DNA from: Pseudoxanthomonas sp. PXM02
GTDB lineage: Bacteria; Pseudomonadota; Gammaproteobacteria; Xanthomonadales; Xanthomonadaceae
Direction: 5' to 3'
DNA length: 64,000 bases
NCBI RefSeq assembly: GCF_014851805.1
Contig: NZ_JACVAK010000002.1
Location: forward strand, 744,001 to 808,000
Each line of letters opens with the position of its first letter. Within the stretch, counting starts at the first letter, position 1. The notes below the pieces were generated by a model that did not search any database, had not been told where the DNA came from, and was given only the letters and a program-made list of their open reading frames with translations. Of this stretch, positions 10,342 to 18,986 are shown one piece after another. Both the position numbers and the translations under genes were made by a program.

Positions 10342-13300
10342 TCAGTTCGCCCACGGCCGGTTGAACGCGGGCTTGGCGGCGCGCACACCCGGCATCGAGC
10401 GGAGGGCATCGAGCAGCTCCGCGTCCACGCGCACTGCTTTCTGGCCGTTGAGGTCCAGCATGCCGGCGATGGCGGCGTCGCTGGTCGCCATCAGCAGGTC
10501 CAGGCGCAAGGGCGTGCCGCCCGGGCGATGGCGCGACAGCAGCGCGTCGACGCGCTCCCACAGGCCGGGCACGCGCAGGTCCAGGCGCAGCTGCAGGCGA
10601 TGCGCATGCTGCTGGCACAGCTGGGCGTAGTCCCACACCTGGCGGATGCGCAGGCTGTAGCCACCACTGAACTCGTCTTCGCGCAGGCCGCCCTTGATGA
10701 CCAGCACGCGGTCGCGCGTCATCAGCGCGCCGAACTCGGCCAGCGCGTCGGAGAACGCGCTGCATTCGATGCGGCCACGGCCGTCTTCAAGTTGCACGAA
10801 AACCTGGCTGTCGCCCTTGCGGCGGATGCCGACGACCTGGCCGGCGACGAGCGCGTTGACTTCCGGCCGCCAGCCTTTCTTGTCGCCGCCGGACGAGCTG
10901 GACCAGATGCGGTCCAGTTCGCTGAGGTCGCTGCCGACCAGCGAGCGCAGGTCGTCGCGGTACGGATCCATCGGATGGCCGCTGAGGTAATGCCCCAGCG
11001 TCTCGCGCTCGCCATGCAGTACCTGCATCAGCGGCCATTCGTCGGTGACCTGCAGTTCGACGTGGATGTCGTCGCCGCCACTGCTGGAACCGAACATGTC
11101 GACGATGCCGGCGCTGCGGTTCTTGCTGATCTGGTCGATGGCCTTCAGCACTTCCGGCAACTGCAGCGCCAGCGAGGCGCGGTTGCGGCCCAGTGCATCC
11201 AGCGCACCGGCGTTGATCAGTGCTTCCAGCGCACGCTTGTTGAGCTTGGACGAGTCGACGCGCTTGCAGAAATCGAACAGGTCGCGGAACTCGCCGCCCT
11301 CGCGTCGCGCCTCGACGATGCTCTCGCACACGCCCTGGCCGACGCCCTTCACTGCGCCGAGGCCATAGCGGATGGTGTTCGCATCGGTCGCCACGAACAT
11401 GAAGTCCGAGTGGTTCACGTCGGGATGCTGCACGTTCAGGCCGAGGCCGCGTGCCTCGTCGAGGAAGCCGACCACCTTGTCGGTCTTGTCCATGTCCGAA
11501 GACAGCGTGGCCGCCATGAACTCGGACGGGTAATGCTTCTTCAGCCAGGCCGTCTGGTAAGCGACCAGCGAGTACGCGGCGGCATGCGACTTGTTGAAGC
11601 CGTAGCCGGCGAACTTCTCCATCAGGTCGAAGATTTCATCGGCCTTGCGCTCGACCACGCCGCCCTTCGCGGCGCCTTCGCGGAAGATCTCGCGGTGCTT
11701 GGCCATTTCGGCCGGCACCTTCTTGCCCATCGCGCGACGCAGCAGGTCGGCGCCGCCCAGCGAATAGCCGCCGACGATCTGCGCCATCTGCATGACCTGC
11801 TCCTGGTAGACCATGATGCCGTAGGTCTCTTCCAGCATGGTCCGCGTGCGCGGGTCGGGGTACTCGAATTCCTCGCGTCCGTGCTTGCGTTCGACGAACG
11901 ACGGAATCATGTCCATCGGGCCGGGACGGTACAGCGCGTTCAGCGCGATCAGGTCCTCGAAGCGGTCGGGCTTGGCTTCCTTAAGCGCACGCCGCATGCC
12001 GGTGGATTCGAACTGGAACACCGAGCCGGTATTGCCGTTGGCGAACACGTCGCGGTAGACGCTGGCGTCGTCGAGCGGGATGGTCGCGATGTCCACGGGC
12101 GGCACGCCCGCGCGCGCATGGCGCACGTTGATCGCCTTCACCGCCCAGTCGATGATCGTCAGCGTGCGCAGGCCCAGGAAGTCGAACTTCACCAGGCCGA
12201 CCGCTTCCACGTCGTCCTTGTCGAACTGGGTGACCGGATTCTTGCCGCGCCCGCCTTCGTCGTGTTCGGCGAACAGCGGGCAGAAATCCGACAGCGGCGA
12301 CGGCGCGATCACCACGCCGCCGGCGTGCTTGCCGGCATTGCGGGTGAGGTCTTCCAACTGGCGCGCAAGATCGATCAGGTCGCGGACGTCGTCCTCGTCG
12401 CGGTAGCGGTCGATCAGTTCCTGCGAGGCGGCTTCGCTGCTGCCTTCGCCCATCGCGTCCTTCAGCGATACGCCGAGGATGTTCGGGATCAGCTTGGCGA
12501 CGCTGTCGACCAGGCCATACGGGAAACCGAGCACGCGGCCGGCGTCGCGCACCACGGCCTTCGCCGCCATCGTGCCGTAGGTGATGATCTGGCTGACGCG
12601 GTCGCGGCCGTACTTGCGTGCGACGTAGTCGATGACTTCGTCGCGCCGGTCCATGCAGAAGTCGATGTCGAAGTCGGGCATCGACACGCGTTCCGGGTTG
12701 AGGAAGCGCTCGAACAGCAGCCCGTACGGCAACGGGTCCAGGTCGGTGATCTGCAGCGCCCACGCCACCAGCGAACCGGCACCCGAGCCACGACCGGGGC
12801 CGATCGGGATGCCGTGGTTCTTGCCCCACTGGATGAAGTCCGCCACGATCAGGAAGTAGCCGGGGAAGCCCATCTTGCAGATGGTGTCCAGCTCGAAGTC
12901 GAGTCGCTGCTCGTAGTCCTCGCGCGTATGGCCGGGCGCCAGCGGATTCTTCTCCAGGCGCGCCTTCAGGCCATCGTGCGACTGGCTGCGGATCCAGCTG
13001 TCCAGCGTTTCCTCTTCCGGCACCGGATAGGCGGGCAGGAAGTAGGTGCCCAGCCGCATCTCGATGTTGCAGCGCTGCGCCAGCGCCAGCGTGTTGTCGA
13101 TCGCGTCGGGCACGTCGGCGAACAGCTCGGCCATCTGTTCGGCCGACTTCATGTACTGCTCGGCGCTGTAGTCGCGCGGGCGCTTGGGATCGTCCAGCAC
13201 GCGGCCGGACGCGATGCAGACGCGCGCTTCGTGCGCGTCGAAATCGTCCGGCGACAGGAAGCGCACATCATTGCTGGCGATCACCGGCAGGCCGCGCGAT

Positions 13301-13899
13301 CCGGCAGCGTGCAGGGCGAACGCGTTGAACGCCTCCTCACCGTCGCGCTGCGTGCGCGTCAGTTCCAGGTGCAGGTCGTCGCCGAACGCGCGCTGCCAGT
13401 CGGCGAGTTGCTGTTCGGCCAGGTCATGGCGACCGGTCAGCGCCAGCCGGCCGGCCTGGCTCTGCCGGCCCATGATGGCGAACAGGCCTTGGTGGTCGGC
13501 GCGCAGCCATTCGGGATCGATGGCGACGCCATCGGTGCGGTGGCCTTCCATCCACGCGCGCGACAGCAGCCGCGACAGCGACAGGTAGCCTTCGCGATCG
13601 CGGCACAGCAGCGTCACCGGCCACGGCGCATCCGTGCCATCGGCCACCAGCAGGTCGGCACCGGCGATGGGCTTGATGCCCACGCCCTCGGCGGCCTTGT
13701 AGAACTTCACCAGCGCGAACAGGTTGTTGCGGTCGGTGACCGCCAGCGCGGGCATGCCCAGTTCCACCGCCCGGCTCAGCAGATTGGCCTGCTTGGCTTT
13801 CTTGGGATCGGCGTGATCCGGTTTCTCGGGCACGCGGATGATCGAATCCGCGAGCGAGAACTCGGTGTGCAGGTGGAGGTGGACGAAACGGGAAGACAT
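10342..13899 (-). CDS. dnaE: DNA polymerase III subunit alpha
   Basis: The 1185-residue replicative polymerase begins MSSRFVHLHLHTEFSLADS, the N-terminal PHP domain. The polymerase active site shows PDFDIDFCMDRR with the catalytic aspartates. GPGRGSGAGSLVAWAL and GYGFNKSHAAAYSLVAYQTAWLKKHYP mark the palm and fingers, and an OB-fold segment follows near the C-terminus. I chose the ATG directly before SSRFVHLHLH rather than an in-frame codon 21 residues upstream, because the PHP domain starts there in homologues. The gene lies between a small orphan gene and accA. A terminator just upstream suggests dnaE has its own promoter. Confidence 0.97.
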   Translation of the reverse strand: MSSRFVHLHLHTEFSLADSIIRVPEKPDHADPKKAKQANLLSRAVELGMPALAVTDRNNLFALVKFYKAAEGVGIKPIAGADLLVADGTDAPWPVTLLCRDREGYLSLSRLLSRAWMEGHRTDGVAIDPEWLRADHQGLFAIMGRQSQAGRLALTGRHDLAEQQLADWQRAFGDDLHLELTRTQRDGEEAFNAFALHAAGSRGLPVIASNDVRFLSPDDFDAHEARVCIASGRVLDDPKRPRDYSAEQYMKSAEQMAELFADVPDAIDNTLALAQRCNIEMRLGTYFLPAYPVPEEETLDSWIRSQSHDGLKARLEKNPLAPGHTREDYEQRLDFELDTICKMGFPGYFLIVADFIQWGKNHGIPIGPGRGSGAGSLVAWALQITDLDPLPYGLLFERFLNPERVSMPDFDIDFCMDRRDEVIDYVARKYGRDRVSQIITYGTMAAKAVVRDAGRVLGFPYGLVDSVAKLIPNILGVSLKDAMGEGSSEAASQELIDRYRDEDDVRDLIDLARQLEDLTRNAGKHAGGVVIAPSPLSDFCPLFAEHDEGGRGKNPVTQFDKDDVEAVGLVKFDFLGLRTLTIIDWAVKAINVRHARAGVPPVDIATIPLDDASVYRDVFANGNTGSVFQFESTGMRRALKEAKPDRFEDLIALNALYRPGPMDMIPSFVERKHGREEFEYPDPRTRTMLEETYGIMVYQEQVMQMAQIVGGYSLGGADLLRRAMGKKVPAEMAKHREIFREGAAKGGVVERKADEIFDLMEKFAGYGFNKSHAAAYSLVAYQTAWLKKHYPSEFMAATLSSDMDKTDKVVGFLDEARGLGLNVQHPDVNHSDFMFVATDANTIRYGLGAVKGVGQGVCESIVEARREGGEFRDLFDFCKRVDSSKLNKRALEALINAGALDALGRNRASLALQLPEVLKAIDQISKNRSAGIVDMFGSSSGGDDIHVELQVTDEWPLMQVLHGERETLGHYLSGHPMDPYRDDLRSLVGSDLSELDRIWSSSSGGDKKGWRPEVNALVAGQVVGIRRKGDSQVFVQLEDGRGRIECSAFSDALAEFGALMTRDRVLVIKGGLREDEFSGGYSLRIRQVWDYAQLCQQHAHRLQLRLDLRVPGLWERVDALLSRHRPGGTPLRLDLLMATSDAAIAGMLDLNGQKAVRVDAELLDALRSMPGVRAAKPAFNRPWAN

Positions 13900-13992
13900 G
13901 CCGGCTCGGAGTGCTGTCGGGGCAGCGTACCGGCGGGGGTGGGGTGGGGCAAGGCTTGACATTCCGGCGTCGCGGAAGGGGTCTGGAAAGAC

Positions 13993-14023
13993 AAAAAAAG
14001 AGGCCGCCCGGGGAAAGGCGGCC
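13993..14023 (-). terminator. Intrinsic terminator upstream of dnaE
   Basis: On the minus strand a perfect 7-bp stem (GGCCGCC at 14023-14017 with GGCGGCC at 14008-14002) is followed by a run of seven T residues (complement of 13993-13999). It would end transcripts of the small gene at 14096-14500 before dnaE. Confidence 0.8.
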
Positions 14024-14095
14024 AGGGGGAAACCCGAGGGCTCGGGGTGCTGTGGGCACGGCGGTCAGGCCGTGCCGGGTGTCTGCAGGTATGGA

Positions 14096-14500
14096 TCAGT
14101 GGATGCGGAACATCGGGACCGGTTCAGGGACGTAGCTGCTGAACCGGACGTGGCGCAGGTGGGAGGCGAGCGCCGCTTCGGCGTTGCGTGCGGCCAGCCA
14201 GTCGGCACGGGTGTAGGTCACGGCGTCGGGCGGACAGCCACGCAGCTCCGCTTCGAGCGTGCGCAGGCGACGGAAATCCAGGTAGTGGGCGGTTTCGTCG
14301 GCGACCAGCAGCCAGGTGGCTTCGTCGAGCAACGCAACGCCATCGCGGAGCGAGGCCGCGGCCTGGAGCAGCCGCGTGCGCAGGGCGACGTCCTGGGACC
14401 AGTCGCGATCGGCCAGCAGGCTGCGCAGCAACTGCACGCGCGCGTCATCGACCGGACGCGACGGATGGGGGGAAGAAACAACGGCATGCAACACGGTCAT
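14096..14500 (-). CDS. Hypothetical protein, 134 aa, between rnhB and dnaE
   Basis: I do not recognise this protein. It is 134 residues long, mostly charged and helical in appearance (LLRSLLADRDWSQDVALRTRLLQAAASLRDG, split here only as a description of an amphipathic run), with no cysteines suggesting metal binding, no signal peptide and no membrane helix. The start MTVLHAVV is preceded by GAGGTG at a good distance. It is monocistronic in appearance: a palindrome lies upstream and a clear intrinsic terminator follows. Coding-type base composition and a proper ribosome-binding site argue that it is real. Confidence 0.65.
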   Translation of the reverse strand: MTVLHAVVSSPHPSRPVDDARVQLLRSLLADRDWSQDVALRTRLLQAAASLRDGVALLDEATWLLVADETAHYLDFRRLRTLEAELRGCPPDAVTYTRADWLAARNAEAALASHLRHVRFSSYVPEPVPMFRIH

Positions 14501-14599
14501 GGCGCACCTCGTGGGGGAAGAGGGCTCCCGGCGCAGGGAACGCGGGATGCCATGCCATGTTGCGTATCGAGCGTGTCGTGCGCGCCTGCTGGAAGCCAT

Positions 14600-14630
14600 C
14601 GTGACCATGGGCACCGTGCCGATGGTCACG
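14600..14630. promoter_or_regulatory. 31-nt palindrome between rnhB and the 134-aa gene
   Basis: CGTGACCAT at 14600-14608 is matched by ATGGTCACG at 14622-14630, and an inner GGCAC/GTGCC pair continues the stem after one mismatch. It lies just past the rnhB stop and about 100 bp upstream of the 134-aa gene. There is no T-run on either side, so it could be an rnhB 3' stabilising hairpin or an operator. Confidence 0.4.
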
Positions 14631-14650
14631 CGCTTCCGACGTGCGCGAAA

Positions 14651-15256
14651 TCAGCTGCGGATCAGTGCCCTGCGCACAGGCGCGAAGCTTTGCCGGTGAT
14701 GCGCACACGGCCCATGCTGCGCCAGCGCGGCGAGATGTGCGGGCGTGGGATAGCCCTTGTGCACGTCGAAGCCGTACTGCGGAAACGACGCATGCAACTG
14801 CACCATCATGCGGTCGCGCGACACCTTCGCCAGGATCGAGGCCGCCATGATCGCCGGTTCGATGGCGTCGCCACCGACCAGTGTCTCGGCGATGCAGTTC
14901 AACCCCTTCGGTGCACGGTTGCCGTCGATGCGGACCAGCTCCGGCAGCGGCTGCAGCGCGGCGATGGCGCGACGCATGCCCTCCATCGTTGCCTGCAGGA
15001 TGTTGAGGCGGTCGATTTCCTCGGGCTCGACGAAGATGACCTGCCAGGCGAGCGCGCGTTCCTGGATCAGCGGGAACAGCGCTTCGCGCTTCGCTTGGCT
15101 GAGCTGCTTGGAGTCGTTCAGGCCGGCGATCGGGCGCGCGTCGTCCAGGATCACCGCGGAAACGGCGACCGGCCCGGCCAGTGGCCCGCGACCGGCTTCA
15201 TCCACGCCGGCGATCAGTCGGACGATGGTATCCGGAAACAGCGAAGAGCCGGTCAT
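14651..15256 (-). CDS. rnhB: Ribonuclease HII
   Basis: The 201-residue enzyme cleaves the RNA strand of RNA-DNA hybrids and initiates removal of misincorporated ribonucleotides. [16 protein letters not shown] carries the first Asp-Glu pair, [10 protein letters not shown] the third acidic residue and [15 protein letters not shown] the last. I chose the ATG (MTGSSLF) over a TTG two codons upstream. It follows lpxB on the same strand, but a REP pair fills the 147-bp gap and may reduce read-through. Confidence 0.95.
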   Translation of the reverse strand: MTGSSLFPDTIVRLIAGVDEAGRGPLAGPVAVSAVILDDARPIAGLNDSKQLSQAKREALFPLIQERALAWQVIFVEPEEIDRLNILQATMEGMRRAIAALQPLPELVRIDGNRAPKGLNCIAETLVGGDAIEPAIMAASILAKVSRDRMMVQLHASFPQYGFDVHKGYPTPAHLAALAQHGPCAHHRQSFAPVRRALIRS

Positions 15257-15270
15257 CAGCAAAGGCTTTC

Positions 15271-15419
15271 TGTAGGAGCGACGTGAGTCGCGACCGCGAG
15301 AATGACGTCGACGTAGTGCCTTCTTCTGACAAGAGCGAATGGCAAGGTGTCTTGTGTAGCGGGCGATGACGGCTTCGCAGCACTCATGGATAGTGGTCGC
15401 GACTTACGTCGCTCCTACA
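15271..15419. repeat. REP-type inverted pair (GTAGGAGCG family) overlapping lpxB end
   Basis: Arm A at 15271-15295 (TGTAGGAGCGACGTGAGTCG...) and the inverted arm B at 15395-15419 match at 24 of 25 positions, with about 100 bp between them. Each arm also folds on itself through GCGAC/GTCGC pairs. Arm B runs into lpxB and encodes its last residues Val-Gly-Ala-Thr and the TAA stop. A related pair lies at 57421-57492. Such elements are non-autonomous and are usually mobilised by RAYT transposases; none is encoded here. Confidence 0.85.
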
Positions 15420-16606
15420 GGGGAGACGATCAATGTTGCCACCGCCGCGGCCGCGCTCGCCGAGGCATCCTGCCGCAATTGGTCATGCAGACGCACGTAG
15501 ATCGGCTGCAAGGCGGCGACCGCCTCCGGCTCGTTGAACCAGCGCATGATCGCTGCCGACAGCTGCTCGGGCGTGCAGTCGTCCTGCATCAGCTCCGGCG
15601 CGATGTCCTCGCCCGCCAGCACGTTCGGCAGCGCATAGCGCTCGACCCTCAGCAGCCCCAGACCCTTGACGATGCGGTAGGTCAAAGGCGCGATGCGATA
15701 GCCCACGACCATCGGCCGCTTGCACAGCATCGCTTCCAGCGTCGCCGTACCGGAGGCCAGCAGCACGACATTGCTGGCGATCATCGCGTCGCGGGCGTGT
15801 CCGTCAAGCAGGCGCCACGCAGCTTCGGCGCCGTGTGCGGCGAACTGCGCTTCCAGCGCCTGGCGGCAGGCTGCGTTGGCGGCCGGCACGACGATCTGCA
15901 GACCGGGGATCTGTGAAGCCACCTGGCGCGCTGCCTCGAAGAACGCGGGTGCGAGGCGGCCGATCTCGCCGAGGCGGCTGCCCGGCAGCACGGCGAGCAC
16001 CGGGGCATCACCAGGCAGACCGAGCGCGGCGCGTGCGGCGGCACGATCCGGTGCCAACGGAATGTCGTCCGCCATCGGATGGCCGACGAAGCGCGCATCC
16101 ACGCCATGCTTCGCATAGATAGGCGGTTCCATCGGGAACAGGCAGAGCACGCGGTCCGTGCTGTGGCCGATCTTCTCGGCACGCTTCTCGCGCCAGGCCC
16201 AGACCGACGGACTGACGTAGTGCACGGTGCGTACGCCGCGCTCCTTCAGCCAGCGCTCGATGCCGAGATTGAAGTCGGGGGCATCGATACCGACGTAGAC
16301 ATCGGGTTTCCAGTCGAGCACGCGCTGGCGGAAGGCCTTGCGCAGGCGCAGCAGGCGCGGCAGGTGGCGCAGCACTTCGGCCAGCCCCATCACCGCCAGT
16401 TCGTTCGCGTCGAACCACGTCTCGCAGCCGGCAGCGCGCATCGCATCGCCGCCGATGCCGACGAACTCCGCATTGGGAAAGCGTGCCTTCAAAGCTGCGA
16501 TCAGGCCGGCGCCGAGGCCATCGCCTGACGCTTCGCCCGCACACAGTGCGATGCGCAGCGGAGAAGCGGCGGGAGTCGCGTCGCCGGGCTCCCGTCGCGG
16601 GTCCAT
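15404..16606 (-). CDS. lpxB: Lipid-A-disaccharide synthase
   Basis: This 400-residue GT19 glycosyltransferase condenses UDP-diacylglucosamine and lipid X at the inner membrane. Seen motifs are CAGEASGDGLGAGLI at the N-terminus, DAPDFNLGIERWLKERG, HYVSPSVWAWREKRAEKIG and LPGSRLGEIGRL. The start overlaps the lpxA stop by one base (TGATG), so the two are translationally coupled. The final four residues (VGAT) and stop lie in a REP arm, so the native C-terminus has been replaced or extended by repeat sequence. Confidence 0.97.
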   Translation of the reverse strand: MDPRREPGDATPAASPLRIALCAGEASGDGLGAGLIAALKARFPNAEFVGIGGDAMRAAGCETWFDANELAVMGLAEVLRHLPRLLRLRKAFRQRVLDWKPDVYVGIDAPDFNLGIERWLKERGVRTVHYVSPSVWAWREKRAEKIGHSTDRVLCLFPMEPPIYAKHGVDARFVGHPMADDIPLAPDRAAARAALGLPGDAPVLAVLPGSRLGEIGRLAPAFFEAARQVASQIPGLQIVVPAANAACRQALEAQFAAHGAEAAWRLLDGHARDAMIASNVVLLASGTATLEAMLCKRPMVVGYRIAPLTYRIVKGLGLLRVERYALPNVLAGEDIAPELMQDDCTPEQLSAAIMRWFNEPEAVAALQPIYVRLHDQLRQDASASAAAAVATLIVSPVGAT

Positions 16607-17394
16607 CAGCGTTGCAGCGGCCGGTCGCCGCTTTCGATGAACTGCAGCAGCGCCTTCACGTCGTCGCTGGCCTGGGCCTGTTCCGCCAGTTGCTGCTTGG
16701 CTTCCGCCAGCGGCAGGCCGGCGACGTACAGCGTGCGGTAGGCGCGCTTGATCGCCGCGATGCGGTCGGCGTCGAAGCCGCGACGCTTGAGACCTTCGCT
16801 GTTGATGCCGCGCGGGCGACCGGACGCTTCGCCCGCCACCATGGTGAACGGCGGCACATCACCGCTGAGCAGCACGCCCATGCCGATGAAGGCGTGCGCG
16901 CCGACGCGGCAGAACTGGTGTACGCCGGCGAAGCCGCTCATGATCACCCAGTCCTCGACCGTCACGTGGCCGGCGAGCGTGGAATTGTTGGAGAACACGC
17001 AGTGGTTGCCGACGATGCAGTCGTGCGCCACGTGCGTGTAGGCGAGCAGCATGTTGTCGCTGCCGATGCGGGTGATGCCGCCGCCGGTACCGGTGCCACG
17101 GTTCAGCGTGACGAACTCGCGCACCTCGTTGCGGTCGCCGACCACCAGTTCCACGCGCTCGCCCTTGAACTTCTTGTCCTGCGGATCGCCGCCGATCGCG
17201 GCATGGCCGACGAAGTGGTTGTCACGACCGATGCGCGTCGGGCCGGTGACCGTGCAGTGCGGGCCGATCACCGTGCCGTCGCCGATCTCGACCTCGGGGC
17301 CGATGTAGGCGAACGGACCGACACGCACGCCTTCGCCGAGCACCGCACCGGGATCGACGACCGCGCTGGGATGGATGGCGGTGGGGGCGCTCAT
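16606..17394 (-). CDS. lpxA: Acyl-ACP--UDP-N-acetylglucosamine O-acyltransferase
   Basis: The 262-residue enzyme performs the first step of lipid A synthesis. It is a left-handed beta-helix of hexapeptide repeats ([19 protein letters not shown] onwards), with the catalytic-His region [17 protein letters not shown] and a C-terminal helical part. It starts one base after the fabZ stop and overlaps lpxB, in the order lpxD-fabZ-lpxA-lpxB. Confidence 0.98.
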   Translation of the reverse strand: MSAPTAIHPSAVVDPGAVLGEGVRVGPFAYIGPEVEIGDGTVIGPHCTVTGPTRIGRDNHFVGHAAIGGDPQDKKFKGERVELVVGDRNEVREFVTLNRGTGTGGGITRIGSDNMLLAYTHVAHDCIVGNHCVFSNNSTLAGHVTVEDWVIMSGFAGVHQFCRVGAHAFIGMGVLLSGDVPPFTMVAGEASGRPRGINSEGLKRRGFDADRIAAIKRAYRTLYVAGLPLAEAKQQLAEQAQASDDVKALLQFIESGDRPLQR

Positions 17395-17395
17395 C

Positions 17396-17851
17396 TCAGC
17401 GGGTGTCCTCGGCGCACAGCACGTCGGCGCAGGCGACCTGTTCGCCGTTGACCGAGGCCACGCCGGTGTAGAAGGCCATGTTGCGGATCAGCCGCTTCAG
17501 GGTCACGTCCAGGTCCAGGCGATCGCCGGGCACGACCATGCGGGTGAAACGCGCATTCTCGACCTTCACCATGTAGAACATGCGGCCCGCGGTATCGCCC
17601 TGGTGCGAGAGCTGCGTCAGCAGGCCGCCGGCCTGCGCCAGCGCCTCGATGATCAGCACGCCTGGCATGATCGGGCGGTCCGGGAAGTGGCCGGTGAAGA
17701 AGGGCTCGTTCTGGGTGATGTTCTTGTACGCCAGCACGCGCTTGTCCTTCTCGAACTCCACCACGCGGTCCACCAGCAGGAACGGATAGCGGTGCGGCAG
17801 CAGCTTGCGGATGGTGGTCGCGTCGATGGGTAGTTGCAGATCTAGAGTCAT
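17396..17851 (-). CDS. fabZ: 3-hydroxyacyl-ACP dehydratase FabZ
   Basis: This 151-residue hot-dog-fold enzyme dehydrates beta-hydroxyacyl-ACP. The family motif [12 protein letters not shown] is at the N-terminus and the active site is in [20 protein letters not shown] (His and Glu). It competes with LpxA and LpxD for hydroxymyristoyl-ACP, which fits its place between those genes. Start and lpxD stop overlap as TGATG. Confidence 0.98.
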   Translation of the reverse strand: MTLDLQLPIDATTIRKLLPHRYPFLLVDRVVEFEKDKRVLAYKNITQNEPFFTGHFPDRPIMPGVLIIEALAQAGGLLTQLSHQGDTAGRMFYMVKVENARFTRMVVPGDRLDLDVTLKRLIRNMAFYTGVASVNGEQVACADVLCAEDTR

Positions 17852-18870
17852 CAGGTTTCCTTGTCGGCTGCCAGCACCCGTCGTGCGAGGGCGTCCAGTT
17901 GCTTGAATCGGGCGGCGTTCTTGCGCCAGGTACGGTTGTCGGTGAGCGGCGTGCCGCTGGAGTATTCGCCGGGCTCGGTGATCGAACTGGTGACCAGCGA
18001 CATGGCGGTGACCACCACGCGGTCGCAGATCTCCAGGTGCCCCAGCACGCCGGCGGCGCCGCCGATCAGGCAGTAACGGCCGATGCGTGCACTGCCGGCG
18101 GCGGCGCTGCAGCCGGCCATCGCGGTGTGCGCGCCGATGCGGACGTTGTGGCCGATCTGGATCTGGTTGTCGAGGCGGACGTCTTCTTCCAGCACCGTGT
18201 CGTCCAGCGCACCACGGTCGATGGTGGTGTTGGCACCGATCTCGCAGTCGTCGCCGACCACCACGCCACCGAGCTGCGGCACCTTGATCCAGTGCCCGCT
18301 GTCCATGGCCAGGCCGAATCCGTCGGCGCCGATCACCGCGCCAGGATGGATCAGCACGCGCTGGCCCAGGCGTACACGTGTGACCAGGGTGACGCGGGCG
18401 ATCAGCTCGCAGCCGTCGCCTACCACGCAGTCGTCGCCGATCATGCAGCCGGGGCCAAGCACACTCCCGTCACCGACGATGCTGCGCGCACCGATCACGG
18501 TGAAAGGACCCACGTGCGCGCCGGGCGCAACGCGGGCGGTCGGATCAATGACGGCACTGGGATGTATGCCGGGCTCGCGCGCCGGCTTGCGCTCGAACAG
18601 CGCGGCCATCTTCGCGAACGCGGTGTAGGGATCCTTGGCGACCAGCACGGCACCGGCCGCCTCGCCGGCGTCATCCGCGCGCAACACGACCAGGCTGGCC
18701 CGGGAGTCTGCCAGCTGGCCGCGATAGCGGCTGTTGGCCAGGAAGGCGAGTTGCCCCGGTTCGGCTCGTGCCAGCGTGGCCACGCCGTCGATGCGCAGGT
18801 CGGTTGCGCCGCGCAGCTCCAGGCCAAAACGGGCGGCCAGGTCACCGGAGGTGAAGGAAGGAGGATTCAT
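17851..18870 (-). CDS. lpxD: UDP-3-O-(3-hydroxymyristoyl)glucosamine N-acyltransferase
   Basis: The 339-residue enzyme performs the third step of lipid A synthesis. An N-terminal uridine-binding domain (SGDLAARFGLELRGATDLRI) is followed by hexapeptide repeats (HPSAVIDPTARVAPGAHVGP, and the segment with GHNVRIGAHTAMAGCSAAAG) and a C-terminal helix. It follows bamA directly, without an intervening skp gene. A hairpin lies in the 116-bp gap to bamA. Confidence 0.97.
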   Translation of the reverse strand: MNPPSFTSGDLAARFGLELRGATDLRIDGVATLARAEPGQLAFLANSRYRGQLADSRASLVVLRADDAGEAAGAVLVAKDPYTAFAKMAALFERKPAREPGIHPSAVIDPTARVAPGAHVGPFTVIGARSIVGDGSVLGPGCMIGDDCVVGDGCELIARVTLVTRVRLGQRVLIHPGAVIGADGFGLAMDSGHWIKVPQLGGVVVGDDCEIGANTTIDRGALDDTVLEEDVRLDNQIQIGHNVRIGAHTAMAGCSAAAGSARIGRYCLIGGAAGVLGHLEICDRVVVTAMSLVTSSITEPGEYSSGTPLTDNRTWRKNAARFKQLDALARRVLAADKET

Positions 18871-18934
18871 AGGGCGCGTAGTTTAGCCCCTGCCGCCGGC
18901 GAACCGCTTTCACGGTGGCGTATGGTGGACAGCA

Positions 18935-18958
18935 GAAGGGGGGCTTTCGCCCCCCTTC
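18935..18958 (-). terminator. GC-rich hairpin between bamA and lpxD
   Basis: GAAGGGGGG at 18935-18943 pairs with CCCCCCTTC at 18950-18958 around a CTTTCG loop, a 9-bp stem. No T-run follows on the minus strand, so it is more likely a partial terminator or mRNA-stabilising hairpin between bamA and the lpx genes than a full stop. Confidence 0.45.
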
Positions 18959-18986
18959 GTGACCCTTGCGTCGCTTGCCGGCGCGG

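Noticed and set aside
10528..13959. Very long open frames antisense to dnaE, the giant helicase, rnr and other genes (e.g. 4142-7321 +, 49665-53552 -)
   Set aside because: High GC leaves few stops in frames opposite real genes; these have no family motifs, signal peptides or ribosome-binding sites, while the opposite strand encodes recognisable proteins.
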